Positions 17,546 through 25,052 of a DNA stretch of 41,385 bases are shown here, in pieces; positions within the stretch are counted from its first letter, which is position 1, and every line of letters starts with the position of its first letter. Source of the DNA: Terriglobia bacterium (GTDB taxonomy: Bacteria; Acidobacteriota; Terriglobia; Terriglobales; Acidobacteriaceae); the NCBI GenBank assembly GCA_020073385.1, contig JAIQFH010000062.1:1-41385 (forward strand). The letters are read 5' to 3'. Position numbers and translations under genes: made by a program. A model generated the notes under the pieces. The model was not told where the DNA came from. It saw only the letters and a list, made by a program, of their open reading frames with translations, and searched no databases.

Positions 17546-17881
17546 ATGGCCGAGCCCCAGCAGGAGAAGCGGGGTGCACGACGTTTTGCATTACGAGTAC
17601 CGGTCAGCGTTAATCGCAACACCACCGACAGCAACGTTCAGAACGAAGCCGCCCAACTCCGCGATGTCAGCGCCCGCGGCATCTGCTTTTACCTGGACTC
17701 TGCCATCGAGCAGGGCGCGCACATCGGATTTACCCTTACCCTTCCGCCAGAAGTCACGCTCACAGAGAGCATCCGCGTTCAATGTCAAGGCCGGGTTGTG
17801 CGAGTAGAGGATGGCGCACCTGATGGAAAGGTCGGCGTGGCTGCGGTGATTGAGGCATACGAGTTCCTGCCGGAAGCGTGA
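17546..17881 (+). CDS. PilZ-domain protein, likely c-di-GMP receptor
   Basis: This 111-aa protein consists almost entirely of one PilZ domain. R13-x3-R17 (RRFALR) and D40-x-S42-x2-G45 (DVSARG) are the two motifs that wrap cyclic di-GMP, and all these residues are present. It is a stand-alone PilZ protein, so it probably works by binding a partner such as a motility or secretion protein that is not encoded nearby. The start at 17546 follows GGAGGAAGC directly; the upstream ATG at 17513 lacks such a site. It is monocistronic. Confidence 0.88.
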   Translation: MAEPQQEKRGARRFALRVPVSVNRNTTDSNVQNEAAQLRDVSARGICFYLDSAIEQGAHIGFTLTLPPEVTLTESIRVQCQGRVVRVEDGAPDGKVGVAAVIEAYEFLPEA

Positions 17882-17907
17882 GCGCAGGCAATAGGGATCA
17901 GAGGACA

Positions 17908-18041
17908 GGCAGAATTTAGAAGCAAGAAGGCAGAAGTTTAAATCTGCGGTGATCTAGAACTCCGCCTCTCACTTCTGAATTCTGACTTCTGCATTCTGAA
18001 TTTTTGGCTTCTGAGTTCTACCTTCTGACTTCTGAGTTCCC
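17908..18041. repeat. Modular inverted repeat built of TTCTGA/CAGAA words
   Basis: The left part (17908-17937) is a string of GCAGAA and TAGAAG words. The right part (17970-18041) is a longer string of CTTCTGA, ATTCTGA and CTTCTGCATTCTGAA words. Read on the opposite strand the right part matches the left, giving an imperfect inverted repeat whose arms are themselves tandem near-repeats of 8-10 bases. It fills the gap between the PilZ and AMIN-protein genes. Confidence 0.7.
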
Positions 18042-18124
18042 ACCCTAACCTGCAGCCTTCCGCCCCTGCTCCCTTACCGCTGCTCCCTGTGGTATGTTTC
18101 CTTCAAGCTTCCAACGAGGAATTT

Positions 18125-19516
18125 GTGCCGCGATTCGGGTCCAGGTCTGTCTGCGTCACCACGTTGATGACTGTGGTTGTCCTCACTGCATGGGCGCAAA
18201 ACTTCGGCCCTACGCGCGTGATCCAGAGTGTCCGCATCGTTCACGAAAAGGGAGCCCCGGCCGTCGAAATTCTATCCAGCAGTTCGGTGATCCCTGAGAT
18301 CATGACGCTCGACTCCCCGCCTCGCCTGGTGATCGATCTTCCCAACTCGCGGCTGGGACCGGTTCAGAAACGAATCCGAATCCAGAAAGAAAACATCACC
18401 GCGATCCGCGTCAATCAGTACAGCACCAATCCTCCGGTCACCCGGATTGTGCTCGACTTGCTCGCACCCTATGGACATTCCTGGGACGGCGCCGGCAATC
18501 GCCTCATGGTGCGGCTGAAACCCGCGGAAGATGTTGAGATTGGAAAGAAGCAGGAGTCCGGCCAACCAGTGAGCGCTCCAGGATTCGCCTTGACTCCGGA
18601 TGCCACGGTGGTTCCGGTCGTCGGAGGCTCAAGTCCGGTTGCAATTGACACCAGCCGTCTCTCCGCAGGTTCTTCGGTCACCGCGGGCTCTGATACCACC
18701 ATCCTGCATCTTCCCCGTGGGGGCGAGGTCCGCGTGTGCCCCGGCACCTCGCTGTCCGTGAGTTCTTCACCCAGCAAACGTGACCTGATGTTTGGTATGG
18801 GCACCGGCGCCATCGAAATGCACTACGCGCTCAAAGCCTCGGCCGATGCAGTGCTTACTCCGGATTTCCGCATCATGTTTGCCGGTCCCGGAGAATTCCA
18901 TTTCGCCATCAGCGCCGACTCCCATGGCAACACCTGCGTCCGCACCTTGCGCGGCAACACATCTTCCGCCATCGTTGCCGAACTCATGGGAGATCGCATG
19001 TACCAGGTGAAGCCGACCGAGCAAGCCGTGTTTCACTCCGGGCAAATCGATAAAGTCGATGGCGATGTGCCACTGGAATGTGGATGCCCTCCACCACGAC
19101 CAGTGTTGACCACGGACGCTCCGCCCGCCCAGATCGTCACCGGATCAGAGCCGCCAAAGGTCGCTCTGGGAGCGGCTTCACCGGGGAATTCGACCGCGAA
19201 CATCAGCGGAAATTCCAAGCCGGCGGGCACGCAGCTGACGAACGGTCCGGAAACGGCCCCGCTTCCGGCATCGCAGCCGAGCGACGTCCACGTGCAAGTC
19301 GATGCTCCTCTTGTGTTCAGTGCCAAGGACAGCGCCGCGAAAACGGCGTCCGCCGCCGCGGTCCCAACTGATCTGCCAGCCGATCAGTCCACGCAGCAAC
19401 CGGTTCACGTCGCTCCCGTCATTCAGCCGGCCCCTCCGGTAGAGGAGAAAAAGAAAACGGCCCATCCGGGCTTTTTTCGCCGTGTAGGAAGGTTCTTCTC
19501 GGCGATCTTCCACTAG
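18125..19516 (+). CDS. AMIN-domain envelope protein with FecR-like middle region
   Basis: This 463-aa protein starts at a GTG preceded by GAGGAATTT and has an N-terminal signal segment (VTTLMTVVVLTAWAQ). Residues 32-135 form an AMIN domain, the module that directs PilQ and AmiC to peptidoglycan (VEILSSSSVIPE, PPRLVIDLPNSRL, RIVLDLLAPYGHSW). Residues 190-300 resemble a FecR-like beta domain (TTILHLPRGGEVRV, VLTPDFRIMFAGPGEFHF). The remainder is Pro/Ala/Thr-rich and disordered, ending in a short basic amphipathic helix (FFRRVGRFFSAIFH). It is probably a periplasmic cell-wall-bound protein. No pil genes are adjacent, so a type IV pilus role is not supported. A longer start at 18089 was not used because it has no ribosome binding site. 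Confidence 0.78.
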   Translation: MPRFGSRSVCVTTLMTVVVLTAWAQNFGPTRVIQSVRIVHEKGAPAVEILSSSSVIPEIMTLDSPPRLVIDLPNSRLGPVQKRIRIQKENITAIRVNQYSTNPPVTRIVLDLLAPYGHSWDGAGNRLMVRLKPAEDVEIGKKQESGQPVSAPGFALTPDATVVPVVGGSSPVAIDTSRLSAGSSVTAGSDTTILHLPRGGEVRVCPGTSLSVSSSPSKRDLMFGMGTGAIEMHYALKASADAVLTPDFRIMFAGPGEFHFAISADSHGNTCVRTLRGNTSSAIVAELMGDRMYQVKPTEQAVFHSGQIDKVDGDVPLECGCPPPRPVLTTDAPPAQIVTGSEPPKVALGAASPGNSTANISGNSKPAGTQLTNGPETAPLPASQPSDVHVQVDAPLVFSAKDSAAKTASAAAVPTDLPADQSTQQPVHVAPVIQPAPPVEEKKKTAHPGFFRRVGRFFSAIFH

Positions 19517-19886
19517 AACCGGTCTCAATGAATCGTATTGAAAGGGCGTAGCTTTCAGAGGTTGCGGAAAAACTTCTGAATGCCGGTGGTACCGTGGAAG
19601 AGCGGTGCTTTAGCGCCGCGTAAAGCTTTCAGCCGCGCCGCAGAAAGCTAGAGTAGAAAGCTAGAAAAGACGCGGGCTTCAGCCCCTGAGGGAAGAGCCT
19701 GAGTTATAGGAAGCCGATTTACAAGACCAGCTCTAGTCATTCTTCCGAGCCCCCAAATCGCGTGTGACTGGAACAGCCGTGGCCCTGGACATCGTCGGCA
19801 AGAATCGCCTGTTGCCCCGGATATCCTTTTTTCCCATCCCCGCGTCTTAACCGTCTGAAATACCACCCTGTCGACGGGAGCGCGCC
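19517..19886. repeat. Intergenic region (370 bp) with composite hairpin repeat
   Basis: No gene is seen. GTGGAAGA followed by GCGGTGCT-TT-AGCGCCGC (19602-19619), and then GGGCT-TC-AGCCC (19674-19685), are the same two hairpin units found at 2553-2612. Several GAAAGCT words lie between them. The last 100 bases must carry the promoter of the TonB-like gene, with GGGAG six bases before its ATG. Confidence 0.65.
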
Positions 19887-20354
19887 ATGACTGCAGCATC
19901 GCCGGGGCCCCATCTGTTTTCCGTCCTGACCAGTGAACACGACACCCTGTTCCGCACGAGGAAAGACACTTTTGTATTCTCGCTTCTCGGGCAAGCAGCG
20001 ATTCTGGCCCTGATCATCTATTTCACCAGTTGCGTGATTCGTAATCCGCCGGATATCGCTCGGCGGATGCCTGATCTCGCCAAGCTTCCGCTGGTTTTTT
20101 CCGGATTCAACGGCGGCGGTGGAGGCAATCACGATCCGCTGCCGGCGTCGAATGGCGGCCCGCCCCGCGCCTCCCTGCAAATGCAGATCGTCAGCCCGAG
20201 CGTGATGCTGCCGACAGAAATGCCAAAGCTTCCACGCGAAGCCACTGTGATGGTGGCGCCAGACGTCAAGTTTCCCGTTGCATCACATATCGGCGATCCA
20301 TCCTCGCCGTTTTCGAAATGGCTTTCCGACGTCCTGGCGGGCCCCGCGGAATAG
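19887..20354 (+). pseudogene. TonB-like protein, N-terminal part of a frameshifted gene
   Basis: This frame encodes 155 residues: a cytoplasmic N-terminus, one membrane segment (FSLLGQAAILALIIYFTSCV, about residues 31-50), and a periplasmic Pro/Gly-rich stretch with NGGGGGNHDPLPASNGG and MPKLPREATVMVAPD. It ends at a TAG. This is the front half of the usual acidobacterial TonB-family protein; the missing C-terminal domain is found at once downstream in another frame (20318-20707). The change of frame must occur between about 20316 and 20354, equivalent to a -1 step (or +2). It could be a true inactivating mutation, a sequencing error or a programmed event. The ATG at 19887 has GGGAG six bases upstream. 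Confidence 0.7.
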
Positions 20355-20707
20355 GCGACAGATGTTGTGGCGGAATCGGGCCTGATTCCGGCCCCTACGT
20401 AGGCGAGGGAACACCCGGAGCTCATCCGGGTCGCAATGGCGTTACCATGCCCGAGGCAATCTACAGTCCCGAGCCCAGTTTTTCGGACGAAGCCCGAAAA
20501 GCAAAATTCCAGGGAATCGTTTTGCTGATGGTAGTAGTAGGCAAGGACGGCCGCCCCTACAACATCCGGGTGCGCCAGAGCCTGGGAATGGGTCTTGACG
20601 AACAAGCGATAGAAGCCGTCAAGAACTGGCGCTTCCGTCCGGCGACGTTCCATGGTCAACCGGTCGCGACACAGATCGTGGTGCAGGTCGACTTTCACTT
20701 GTACTAG
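20318..20707 (+). pseudogene. TonB-like protein, C-terminal domain in a shifted frame
   Basis: This part carries the Gly-rich linker (CCGGIGPDSGPYVGEG) and a complete TonB C-terminal domain: MPEAIYSPEPSFSDEARKAK, then GIVLLMVVVGKDGRPYNIRV, AIEAVKNWRFRPATF and QIVVQVDFHLY. In an intact protein it would follow the membrane anchor encoded at 19887-20354, and the two frames overlap by 37 bases. TonB domains of this type transmit envelope energy or simply contact outer-membrane proteins. If translated alone, the first plausible start is the ATG at 20447, but it has no ribosome binding site and no signal peptide, so a free product would stay in the cytoplasm. Confidence 0.7.
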
Positions 20708-20793
20708 GGCAACGAGGTTGTGAGTCGGACTTCAGCCCCGATGCAGAATCGCAGCGCAAAGGTCCGAAGTCCGATGTCTGAGGTCCGCTTTCC

Positions 20794-21108
20794 CTAGCTG
20801 CGATTGATCGCCCGCCGCAATGGTTCCACTTTCTCGCGCAGGTCTTCTGCTAGGTCCGCTCCGCGAGAGGCAGCGTCCCGTACACGTTCGCCCACTTCAC
20901 GCACCCGATCCTTGGCCTCGTCTGCCCAATCCTCGAGGCTATCCTTCGCATCTTCATAGCCCCGCCGCAGGTCCTTGCGTAACTGCTTGCCCGCTTTCGG
21001 AGCTAACAAGAGCCCGGCCAGTGCGCCTGCGCCCAGTCCGATCAATAGAAACGTAATCGCCGTCCCGATGTGGCTGCCTTCTGAAGAGTCGTAACGACCT
21101 GTTGTCAT
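20794..21108 (-). CDS. YtxH-domain membrane protein
   Basis: This 104-aa protein starts at 21108, five bases after AGAGG. A single membrane helix (ITFLLIGLGAGALAGLLLAP, residues 18-37) is followed by the conserved KAGKQLRKDLRRG. A long, highly charged amphipathic helix (DAKDSLEDWADEAKDRVREV and onward) follows to the end. That is the layout of YtxH-like proteins, which are envelope or general-stress proteins without a known reaction. The ORF can be extended to 21354, but the added part reads as non-coding and has no start signal. It is convergent with the TonB-like gene and divergent from efp. Confidence 0.82.
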   Translation of the reverse strand: MTTGRYDSSEGSHIGTAITFLLIGLGAGALAGLLLAPKAGKQLRKDLRRGYEDAKDSLEDWADEAKDRVREVGERVRDAASRGADLAEDLREKVEPLRRAINRS

Positions 21109-21554
21109 GATGCCTCTTTTCTCGGCACCCAAACTCGTCCACCGCTTGAGCGCGCCTGCTTCATTGTAGTCCCACACGCGGGGACGGATCATCCAAAGAG
21201 TCCAGTCTAGGATGCAGCTAATCCCAAAAGCGATCGCCGCCCATTTTGGTTGATGGCAGCCGATGTTAAGACAGGCGTGGGATTCGAGGCGGGCTTGCTC
21301 GCGCCAGAGAAAGTAGACGGAAAAGCCAAAGCAATTCACCACGAAGGACACCAAGGTTCACGAAGGAAAGGCAAACAGTGTTCCTTCGTGAAACTTAGTG
21401 TCCATCGTGGTTGGGGAATTTCCTCCGTCCCAGCCTTTCCCTTCCGGTGCACCCATGTGTAAAATAAGGCTTTGGCCCCTGTGGCGGCGGAACTTGTGGC
21501 TTGCCCGCCTTCCGCCCAGCTTCAACCGCAATCGTACAAGGAGAGTTCTTAGCG
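21109..21554. other. Divergent intergenic region (446 bp) before efp
   Basis: It holds the phrase-like inverted repeat at 21337-21413 and a possible -10 box TAAAAT at 21460-21465 for efp, with no clear -35. That box would give a leader of about 80 bases. No small ORF in it looks coding. Confidence 0.45.
21337..21413. repeat. Phrase-like inverted repeat, CACCACGAAGG type
   Basis: The left arm (21337-21368) is CACCACGAAGGACACCAAGG followed by TTCACGAAGGAA. The right arm (21381-21413), read on the other strand, is CAACCACGATGGACACTAAG followed by TTTCACGAAGGAA. The arms match at most positions and could form a stem of about 30 bp. Each arm consists of three units ending in GAAGG, ACNAAG and GAAGGAA. 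Confidence 0.8.
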
Positions 21555-22115
21555 ATGTCGATCCCTGCCACACAGCTTCGTCCCGGCATGATCATCAAGC
21601 ACAACAATGATCTGCATTCCGTTTTCAGCGTCGAGCACCGCACGCCCGGCAACCTGCGCGCCTTTATCCAGGCCAAGCTGCGCAACCTGCGCACCGGCGC
21701 CATGTTCGAGCACCGCTTCCGCTCGCCCGATCCCATCGAGAAGATCACCGTCGACGAAGTCGAAATGCAGTTCCTTTACTCCGACGGCGACAGCTACTAT
21801 TTCATGGACACCACCAACTACGAGCAGACTCACTTAACCAAGGAAATTCTGGGCGACGCAGTCGAATACCTCATTCCCAACCTCGAGATCAAAGTGGAGT
21901 TTTTCGACGGCAAGGCGGTCGGGATCGAGTTGCCCCAGACGGTCATCCTGACCGTGATTGAAACCGAACCCGGACTGAAGAGCGCCACCGCTTCCAGCGT
22001 GACCAAGGCCGCCAAAACGGAGACCGGCCTTGTCGTTCAGGTGCCCCCTTTCATCAACGAAGGCGAGAAGATCAAGGTCGACACGTCGGAAGGCGCGTAT
22101 CTCTCGAGAGCGTAG
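21555..22115 (+). CDS. efp: Translation elongation factor P
   Basis: This 186-aa, three-domain EF-P rescues ribosomes stalled at polyproline. The three beta-barrel domains are in order: KOW-like residues 1-65, OB domain about 66-130, and the C-terminal domain ending GEKIKVDTSEGAYLSRA. The start at 21555 follows AAGGAGAG. The domain I loop reads RTPGNLRAF, so the residue that aligns with E. coli Lys34 is Asn33. It is neither the Lys modified by EpmA or YmfI-type systems nor the Arg modified by EarP. No epmA, epmB or earP is in the window. Length and all other features are normal, so the factor is probably functional with an unmodified tip. Confidence 0.94.
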   Translation: MSIPATQLRPGMIIKHNNDLHSVFSVEHRTPGNLRAFIQAKLRNLRTGAMFEHRFRSPDPIEKITVDEVEMQFLYSDGDSYYFMDTTNYEQTHLTKEILGDAVEYLIPNLEIKVEFFDGKAVGIELPQTVILTVIETEPGLKSATASSVTKAAKTETGLVVQVPPFINEGEKIKVDTSEGAYLSRA

Positions 22116-22156
22116 AGTCTCCATTCAAGTACGGAGTTTTGTCATCCTGAGCGGAA

Positions 22157-22181
22157 CAAGACCTCGCAGAGCGAGGTCTTG
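22157..22181. repeat. Hairpin repeat between efp and acyP
   Basis: CAAGACCTCGC and GCGAGGTCTTG form a perfect 11-bp stem with an AGA loop, set inside GTCATCCTGAGC and GTCGAAGGATCCC. The outer words also look like a dispersed repeat. It may end efp transcription although it lacks a T tract. Confidence 0.6.
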
Positions 22182-22242
22182 TGGAGTCGAAGGATCCCTA
22201 CCAGGTATGGCTCCACGGTTGTAGCAAGGCATCCTCGTTTCT

Positions 22243-22542
22243 ATGAGCGTTTCCGAGAAGCCAATCCAAGTTCGTCGTTACGTAGTTCGTGGCCGCGTGC
22301 AAGGCGTCGGCTTCCGCTGGTTCGTCGAACGCGAGGCCCACATCCTGGGTATCGCCGGATGGGTCCGCAACAATCACGACGGCAGCGTCGAAGTCCTTGC
22401 CCAGGGAACACGCGATCAACTTTCTGGGCTGCATTCGCGCTTACGTGAAGGTCCGCGCGCAGCCCGCGTCGATACCGTCGAAGTTTCAGAAGAGAATCCG
22501 GTCGCTGGCCTCAGTTCATTTCGCATTGAAGGAGCGTGGTAA
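22243..22542 (+). CDS. acyP: Acylphosphatase
   Basis: This 99-aa enzyme hydrolyses acyl phosphates such as carbamoyl or 1,3-bisphosphoglycerate. The signature GRVQGVGFRWF holds the phosphate-binding Arg25, and GWVRNNHDGSVEV holds the catalytic Asn43. Length is normal for the family. The stop TAA overlaps the ATG of apt by one base (TAATG), so the two genes are cotranscribed and probably translationally coupled. The ribosome binding site of acyP itself is weak. Confidence 0.93.
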   Translation: MSVSEKPIQVRRYVVRGRVQGVGFRWFVEREAHILGIAGWVRNNHDGSVEVLAQGTRDQLSGLHSRLREGPRAARVDTVEVSEENPVAGLSSFRIEGAW

Positions 22543-23087
22543 TGTCCCCTGTCTCCGTTGTCGAAGTCGATCTTCTGAAGAAGCTCATTCGCGAGGTCCC
22601 GGATTTTCCCAAGAAGGGGATTCTCTTCTACGACATCACGACGCTCCTGAAAGACAAGACAGGACTCGCCATGCTCATCGACAAACTCTCGGAGCACTAC
22701 ATTGCCCAGGATGTCGATTTGGTACTGGGGATGGAAGCTCGCGGTTTCATCTTCGCGCCCGCACTGGCCTATCGTCTAAACGCAGGATTCGTTCCTGTGC
22801 GTAAGCCAGGCAAGCTTCCAGCCGAATGTGTGAGCTACGACTATGCTCTCGAGTACGGTTCGAACACGCTGCAGATTCACAAGGACGCGATCAAGAGAGG
22901 CCAGCGCGTGCTAATCGTCGACGACTTGCTCGCGACCGGAGGCACCGCCGAAGCTACCGCGAAGCTGGCGGAATCGCTCGGCGCGAAAATCGCTGGCTTG
23001 GGATTCGTCGTCGAACTTTCATTCCTCAATGGCCGCGATAAATTGAAGAACTACGACGTGATGTCGCTGCTTCGCTACGACAAGTAG
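22542..23087 (+). CDS. apt: Adenine phosphoribosyltransferase
   Basis: This 181-aa purine-salvage enzyme makes AMP from adenine and PRPP. VLIVDDLLATGGTAEA (123-138) is the PRPP-binding loop; PDFPKKGILFYDITTLL and GMEARGFIFAPALAYRL are typical Apt segments. The start at 22542 follows AAGGAG by seven bases inside the acyP gene, and the two reading frames share one base. A GTG at 22536 is possible but less well placed. It is the second gene of the acyP-apt pair and is followed within a few bases by a secreted-protein gene. Confidence 0.94.
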   Translation: MSPVSVVEVDLLKKLIREVPDFPKKGILFYDITTLLKDKTGLAMLIDKLSEHYIAQDVDLVLGMEARGFIFAPALAYRLNAGFVPVRKPGKLPAECVSYDYALEYGSNTLQIHKDAIKRGQRVLIVDDLLATGGTAEATAKLAESLGAKIAGLGFVVELSFLNGRDKLKNYDVMSLLRYDK

Positions 23088-23098
23088 CGGGCTGGGGG

Positions 23099-24097
23099 GT
23101 GCCCTTGAATCTTCCTTTCTCTTTCCGCGCGCTACTGATCCCGCTGTTGTTCGGATCTCTTTGCCTTGCTAAGGACAAACCCTCTGACCAAGAAGGGGCT
23201 GATCTTCTTGCCAAGGCTGCTTCTCTGCAAAACATCCATGAACAAGGAGGACAGCCTTTCCAGCTTAGGATTCGCATTCACGCCGAGCATCTCGTCTCCA
23301 AACCCATTGACGGCGCCTACGCTGAAGTTTGGATGGCTCCGAACAAGTGGAGACGCGAGATCGCTTTTCCCGGATTCACCCAGTTGGAAATCGGCGATGT
23401 CGATTCCAGGTGGCTGACCCGGAATCTGGACTTCAAACCACGGATCGTCCATCTGACGGAAGTGGCAGTGGAGTTCTTCATCCTTCCCGGCGTTCAGCAA
23501 GAGGGTGTAGTTAAGTCAGTGCGCAGCAGAAAACTTAAGGCTACAGATCTGCGTTGCGTCGAACTTGTGGACAAGGAAGGGAAACAGACTCGGGAACTTT
23601 GTTTCGATGGAGCCGGCGCACTGGTTTCGGAGTCCCTCGGAAATCAACGCTTCGAGTATGGCGACTTCGGTAAGTTCGGTGGCAAGATTTTTCCCAAGAG
23701 CATTCGTGTTTACGAATCAGGCGAGCAAGTCCTGGATATCAGCGCGGACAATCTGAGTTCCCCCTCGGATTCTCGCGATGCACTGTTCCAGCACGGCGCT
23801 GGAGCGCGTCGAATGGCGGCCTGCGAGAGATGGCCCAAACTCGTCAAGAAAGTTGCGCCCCAATATCCTCCTTCGGCCAGAGCGGCACACCAGCAAGGCG
23901 ACGTAATTCTCTACACATTGCTTTCAGATCAAGGCACCGTCGAAAGAACCTTGATTCTGCAATCTGCGGGGGACAATTTGGACAGGTCCGCCGCGGACGC
24001 CGTCAAACAGTGGGTATACTCCCCGCCAGCATGCGCAGCGACGCCCTTTCAAATGGAAATCGAGGTACGGGTGAATTATGAACTAAGGGTCGAATGA
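23099..24097 (+). CDS. Exported protein with C-terminal TonB-type domain
   Basis: This protein of about 332 aa has an N-terminal signal peptide (FRALLIPLLFGSLCLAKD). The middle (residues 50-230) resembles the outer-membrane-lipoprotein-sorting-type beta fold seen in such proteins (YAEVWMAPNKWRREIAFPGF and KIFPKSIRVYESG), but I am not certain. The C-terminus (about 245-328) is a TonB-C-type domain: APQYPPSARAAHQQGDVILY, LDRSAADAVKQWVYSP and IEVRVNYEL. There is no membrane anchor besides the signal, so it is not a classical TonB energy transducer. The start is a GTG at 23099 or the TTG at 23105, with a G-run just ahead. It begins 12 bases after apt, so it could be read from the same message. 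Confidence 0.75.
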   Translation: MPLNLPFSFRALLIPLLFGSLCLAKDKPSDQEGADLLAKAASLQNIHEQGGQPFQLRIRIHAEHLVSKPIDGAYAEVWMAPNKWRREIAFPGFTQLEIGDVDSRWLTRNLDFKPRIVHLTEVAVEFFILPGVQQEGVVKSVRSRKLKATDLRCVELVDKEGKQTRELCFDGAGALVSESLGNQRFEYGDFGKFGGKIFPKSIRVYESGEQVLDISADNLSSPSDSRDALFQHGAGARRMAACERWPKLVKKVAPQYPPSARAAHQQGDVILYTLLSDQGTVERTLILQSAGDNLDRSAADAVKQWVYSPPACAATPFQMEIEVRVNYELRVE

Positions 24098-24147
24098 AGT
24101 GACCAGCTGCTGGTTCTGGACTTTAAACGACGATGAGAAAATACCAA

Positions 24148-24184
24148 ACGGGGCAAGCGCTGGTTGACGCTTAGCCCCGTTTCG
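24148..24184. terminator. Bidirectional terminator
   Basis: ACGGGGC-AAGCG (24148-24159) pairs with CGCTT-A-GCCCCGT (24168-24180), with one bulged base and an 8-base loop. It is followed by TTTCG on the plus strand and by TTTGGTATTTTC on the minus strand. It separates two convergent genes, ending at 24097 (+) and 24208 (-). Confidence 0.75.
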
Positions 24185-24207
24185 TATTCGATCGAGGAAA
24201 ATCCGCT

Positions 24208-24462
24208 CTACTTCACTGTTCGTGCGACCAGGAGTCCCACTCCTGCCCAGAATCCGCCGCTGATCGCGAACGACAGCGCCAGCCCCGCGATTGCGCCCCA
24301 ATTCATGCGCCGGCGACGTTGGTCCGAATCGTTATCATCGCCCAGCCATGAACTAAGAAATCCGTTTCCTCCCAGACCGCTGTCCAGTCCCATCCAACGC
24401 ACCGGAACATGCATCGTACGGGTGCTCGCTTGAGGGGGGAACTGTAGCAACTTGAAACTCAT
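24208..24462 (-). CDS. Small single-pass membrane protein of unknown function
   Basis: This 84-aa protein starts at 24462, five bases after a near-perfect ribosome binding site (GAGGAGGT), the strongest in the window. Residues 1-50 are polar (MSFKLLQFPPQASTRTMHVP) with an acidic-basic patch DDNDSDQRRRRMNW. Residues 55-80 form one hydrophobic helix (GAIAGLALSFAISGGFWAGV). The basic cluster just before the helix predicts a cytoplasmic N-terminus. I do not recognise a family. The longer ORF to 24621 is not used because the strong ribosome binding site fixes the start. It ends at a bidirectional terminator. Confidence 0.7.
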   Translation of the reverse strand: MSFKLLQFPPQASTRTMHVPVRWMGLDSGLGGNGFLSSWLGDDNDSDQRRRRMNWGAIAGLALSFAISGGFWAGVGLLVARTVK

Positions 24463-24649
24463 CAAGCACCTCCTCGCGTTGGTTTGCAACTCGTCTGCCA
24501 TTTCTATCGTGGGGCAAGCGCCTGATTGTAAGAGGAGCATTCCCGCCCCGCGGGTTGCCATAGTCCAAACGGGGGTCAAAACTCCCGAGCGTGCGTACAA
24601 TTTTCGCGTGATTTTCCTCAACTGAACGTGACCCGCGCTCTGCCAGCCT

Positions 24650-24907
24650 TTATTTCTCCGCGATCAGTAGGTGAGAACCCCTAGGGAGATAACCCTTCCG
24701 CCGAAGCCAGTCCTCCATGGAATTCCTTAGATCGTCGAGCGGAACGCCCGAGCCGATCTCCATCTCTCCATCGGCCACCGGAAGCGTATCGTCGAAGACG
24801 CTGAAATTCGTGAAGCTTCGCATGGAGAATGAATCCAGCCATTTGAGTGGGCAGGGAAGCTTGCGGCCGTTCTCCTCATACTCCACGCGAATCTTGCGGG
24901 CGAACAT
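24650..24907 (-). CDS. Small hypothetical protein (85 aa)
   Basis: The protein is soluble and starts MFARKIRVEYEENGRKLPCP. It contains no recognised domain: a likely small alpha/beta protein with one Cys and a C-terminal EDWLRRKGYLPRG helix. The ATG at 24907 has no ribosome binding site, but TTAAAT (24914-24919, minus strand) lies six bases from it, the arrangement of a leaderless mRNA. An 18-bp palindrome lies further upstream. A longer ORF from 24973 cannot be excluded. Divergent from the GlsB-like gene at 25053. Confidence 0.6.
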   Translation of the reverse strand: MFARKIRVEYEENGRKLPCPLKWLDSFSMRSFTNFSVFDDTLPVADGEMEIGSGVPLDDLRNSMEDWLRRKGYLPRGSHLLIAEK

Positions 24908-24938
24908 GATTTGATTTAACCACACACAACTGGTCGCA

Positions 24939-24956
24939 AGCGGAACCGGTTCCGCT
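24939..24956. promoter_or_regulatory. 18-bp perfect palindrome, candidate operator
   Basis: AGCGGAACCGGTTCCGCT reads the same on both strands over all 18 bases, with no spacer. It lies in the 145-bp divergent region between the genes starting at 24907 (-) and 25053 (+). It is centred about 40 bp upstream of the likely leaderless start of the minus-strand gene. Confidence 0.5.
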
Positions 24957-24991
24957 ATGCATCTTCCACACACCCGAGCGGCGTGTGGTGT

Positions 24992-25020
24992 TTGACAAAC
25001 GACAATCCGGCCCGTACTCT
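24992..25020 (+). promoter_or_regulatory. Predicted promoter of the GlsB/YeaQ-like gene
   Basis: A perfect TTGACA (24992-24997) is followed after exactly 17 bp by TACTCT (25015-25020), a poor -10. The inverted words CCACAC and GTGTGG (24967-24989) end just before the -35 box. Confidence 0.5.
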
Positions 25021-25052
25021 CCTCGCGTCACACCACGAGAGGAGCGTTCTAC

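Noticed and set aside
20794..21354. Longer form of the YtxH protein starting at 21354
   Set aside because: The added N-terminus has no family likeness or start signal, whereas AGAGG lies five bases before the ATG at 21108.
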